Of a stretch of DNA of 21,406 nt, positions 20,864 to 21,406 are shown piece after piece (within the stretch, counting starts at the first letter, position 1; each line of letters begins with the position of its first letter). The stretch is taken from assembly GCF_000972705.2 (NCBI RefSeq), contig NZ_LATL02000213.1, forward strand, positions 1 through 21,406. Reading direction: 5' to 3'. Both the position numbers and the translations under genes were made by a program. This DNA comes from Limnoraphis robusta CS-951 (GTDB lineage: Bacteria; Cyanobacteriota; Cyanobacteriia; Cyanobacteriales; Microcoleaceae). Below the pieces are notes generated by a model. The model saw nothing but the letters and a program-made list of their open reading frames with translations, made no database searches and was not told where the DNA came from.

Positions 20864-21406
20864 ATGTCAGTCAGCTTAAACGAAGCAAAAAACGCTTTGG
20901 ATAATATTATAAACAAAGCTAGAGTTCATTTTTATAAACCGATTCAAGTTGCTGAAATTCTGTATCATCATCGAGTATTTGATGACTTGACTCTCGCCGA
21001 TATCAATACCTATAGGACAGCTTCAAAAAGATGGAGAGATGTTATTTGTAAACGTTTTTTAGGGAGAATTACTAATTCGAGTTCACGGTATCAAGATAAT
21101 TTATTCGAGCAAAACGCAACTCCACCCGAAGTTTTGATGCTGCTTGGAGAGGAGAATAAAAATAAATCAGGCATTGTTGAAGCTTATATCTATCGGAAAT
21201 TTATAGAAAGATACTCACAAATGACTTCGGGATTAGCCTATTGTATGAAGTCAGATATTGAAAATTTTGAACTCACTGAATTTATCGGGCAATTTCAAAA
21301 TAATCCTGGGTTAAAGAGAAGTATAGATAAAATTTACGAAATTGTTGTGTATGCTCTTTTTAAAGTTCTTATAGAAGAACTTAATGTAACAGTTAAAGTA
21401 GAACTT
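20864..21406 (+). CDS. HaeII-family type II restriction endonuclease, N-terminal part (runs off the window)
   Basis: The reading frame is open for 181 codons to the window end and has no stop, so the C-terminus is missing. It begins MSVSLNEAKNALDNIINKAR, followed by VHFYKPIQVAEILYHHRV, then TYRTASKRWRDVICKRFLG and SSSRYQDNLFEQNATPPEVL. These blocks resemble the N-terminal region of the HaeII family (RE_HaeII), whose members are about 350 residues and cut RGCGCY. This assignment is from memory of the family. Adjacency to a C5 methyltransferase supports a restriction enzyme in any case. It lies on the same strand, 17 bp after the methyltransferase stop, so the pair is an operon with modification first. 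The catalytic motif is expected in the missing part. Confidence 0.7.
   Translation, partial: MSVSLNEAKNALDNIINKARVHFYKPIQVAEILYHHRVFDDLTLADINTYRTASKRWRDVICKRFLGRITNSSSRYQDNLFEQNATPPEVLMLLGEENKNKSGIVEAYIYRKFIERYSQMTSGLAYCMKSDIENFELTEFIGQFQNNPGLKRSIDKIYEIVVYALFKVLIEELNVTVKVEL

Overview
The window looks like chromosomal DNA of a filamentous, non-heterocystous cyanobacterium of the Oscillatoria/Planktothrix/Lyngbya kind. That placement is inferred from three things: about a dozen HIP1 octamers (GCGATCGC), the cyanobacterial pipX-pipY-sepF-proC gene string, and several palindromic repeat families typical of cyanobacteria. No rRNA, tRNA or CRISPR array was seen.

Layout. (1) 1-2249: ftsH on the minus strand with a good terminator, then a divergent intergenic region. 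(2) 2250-9957: an AT-rich plus-strand sugar-modification operon with spacings of 19 and 9 bp. It holds a CmcI-like methyltransferase, a small SAM methyltransferase and a 2075-residue glycosyltransferase. The last has four GT2 domains, one OGT/SPINDLY-type GT41 domain and three copies of a helical repeat of about 125-130 residues that I do not recognise. (3) 9958-12177: a glutathione peroxidase, a probable lipoprotein with a strong terminator, and a convergent DM13-domain secreted protein. (4) 12394-14822: der (EngA GTPase) and a CbiQ/EcfT-type membrane protein. (5) 14953-16355: an IS200/IS605-type element carrying only tnpB, with hairpin ends that share a motif. (6) 16718-19423: pipX, pipY, sepF, proC, with inverted repeats in the gaps. 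(7) 19440-19835: six ~67-bp imperfect palindromes in tandem, built from an alternating ~135-bp dimer. (8) 19860-21406: a type II restriction-modification pair, a C5-cytosine methyltransferase followed by a HaeII-like endonuclease cut off by the window end.

How the genes work together. ftsH, der, sepF and proC are housekeeping genes (membrane proteolysis, ribosome assembly, Z-ring assembly, proline synthesis). pipX and pipY link nitrogen signalling to PLP homeostasis. The accessory parts are the glycan operon, the TnpB element, the repeat array and the restriction system. The most unusual items are the giant glycosyltransferase with its unassigned repeat, and the repeat array that ends 24 bp before the methyltransferase gene, so that the restriction-modification promoter probably lies in or before repeated DNA.
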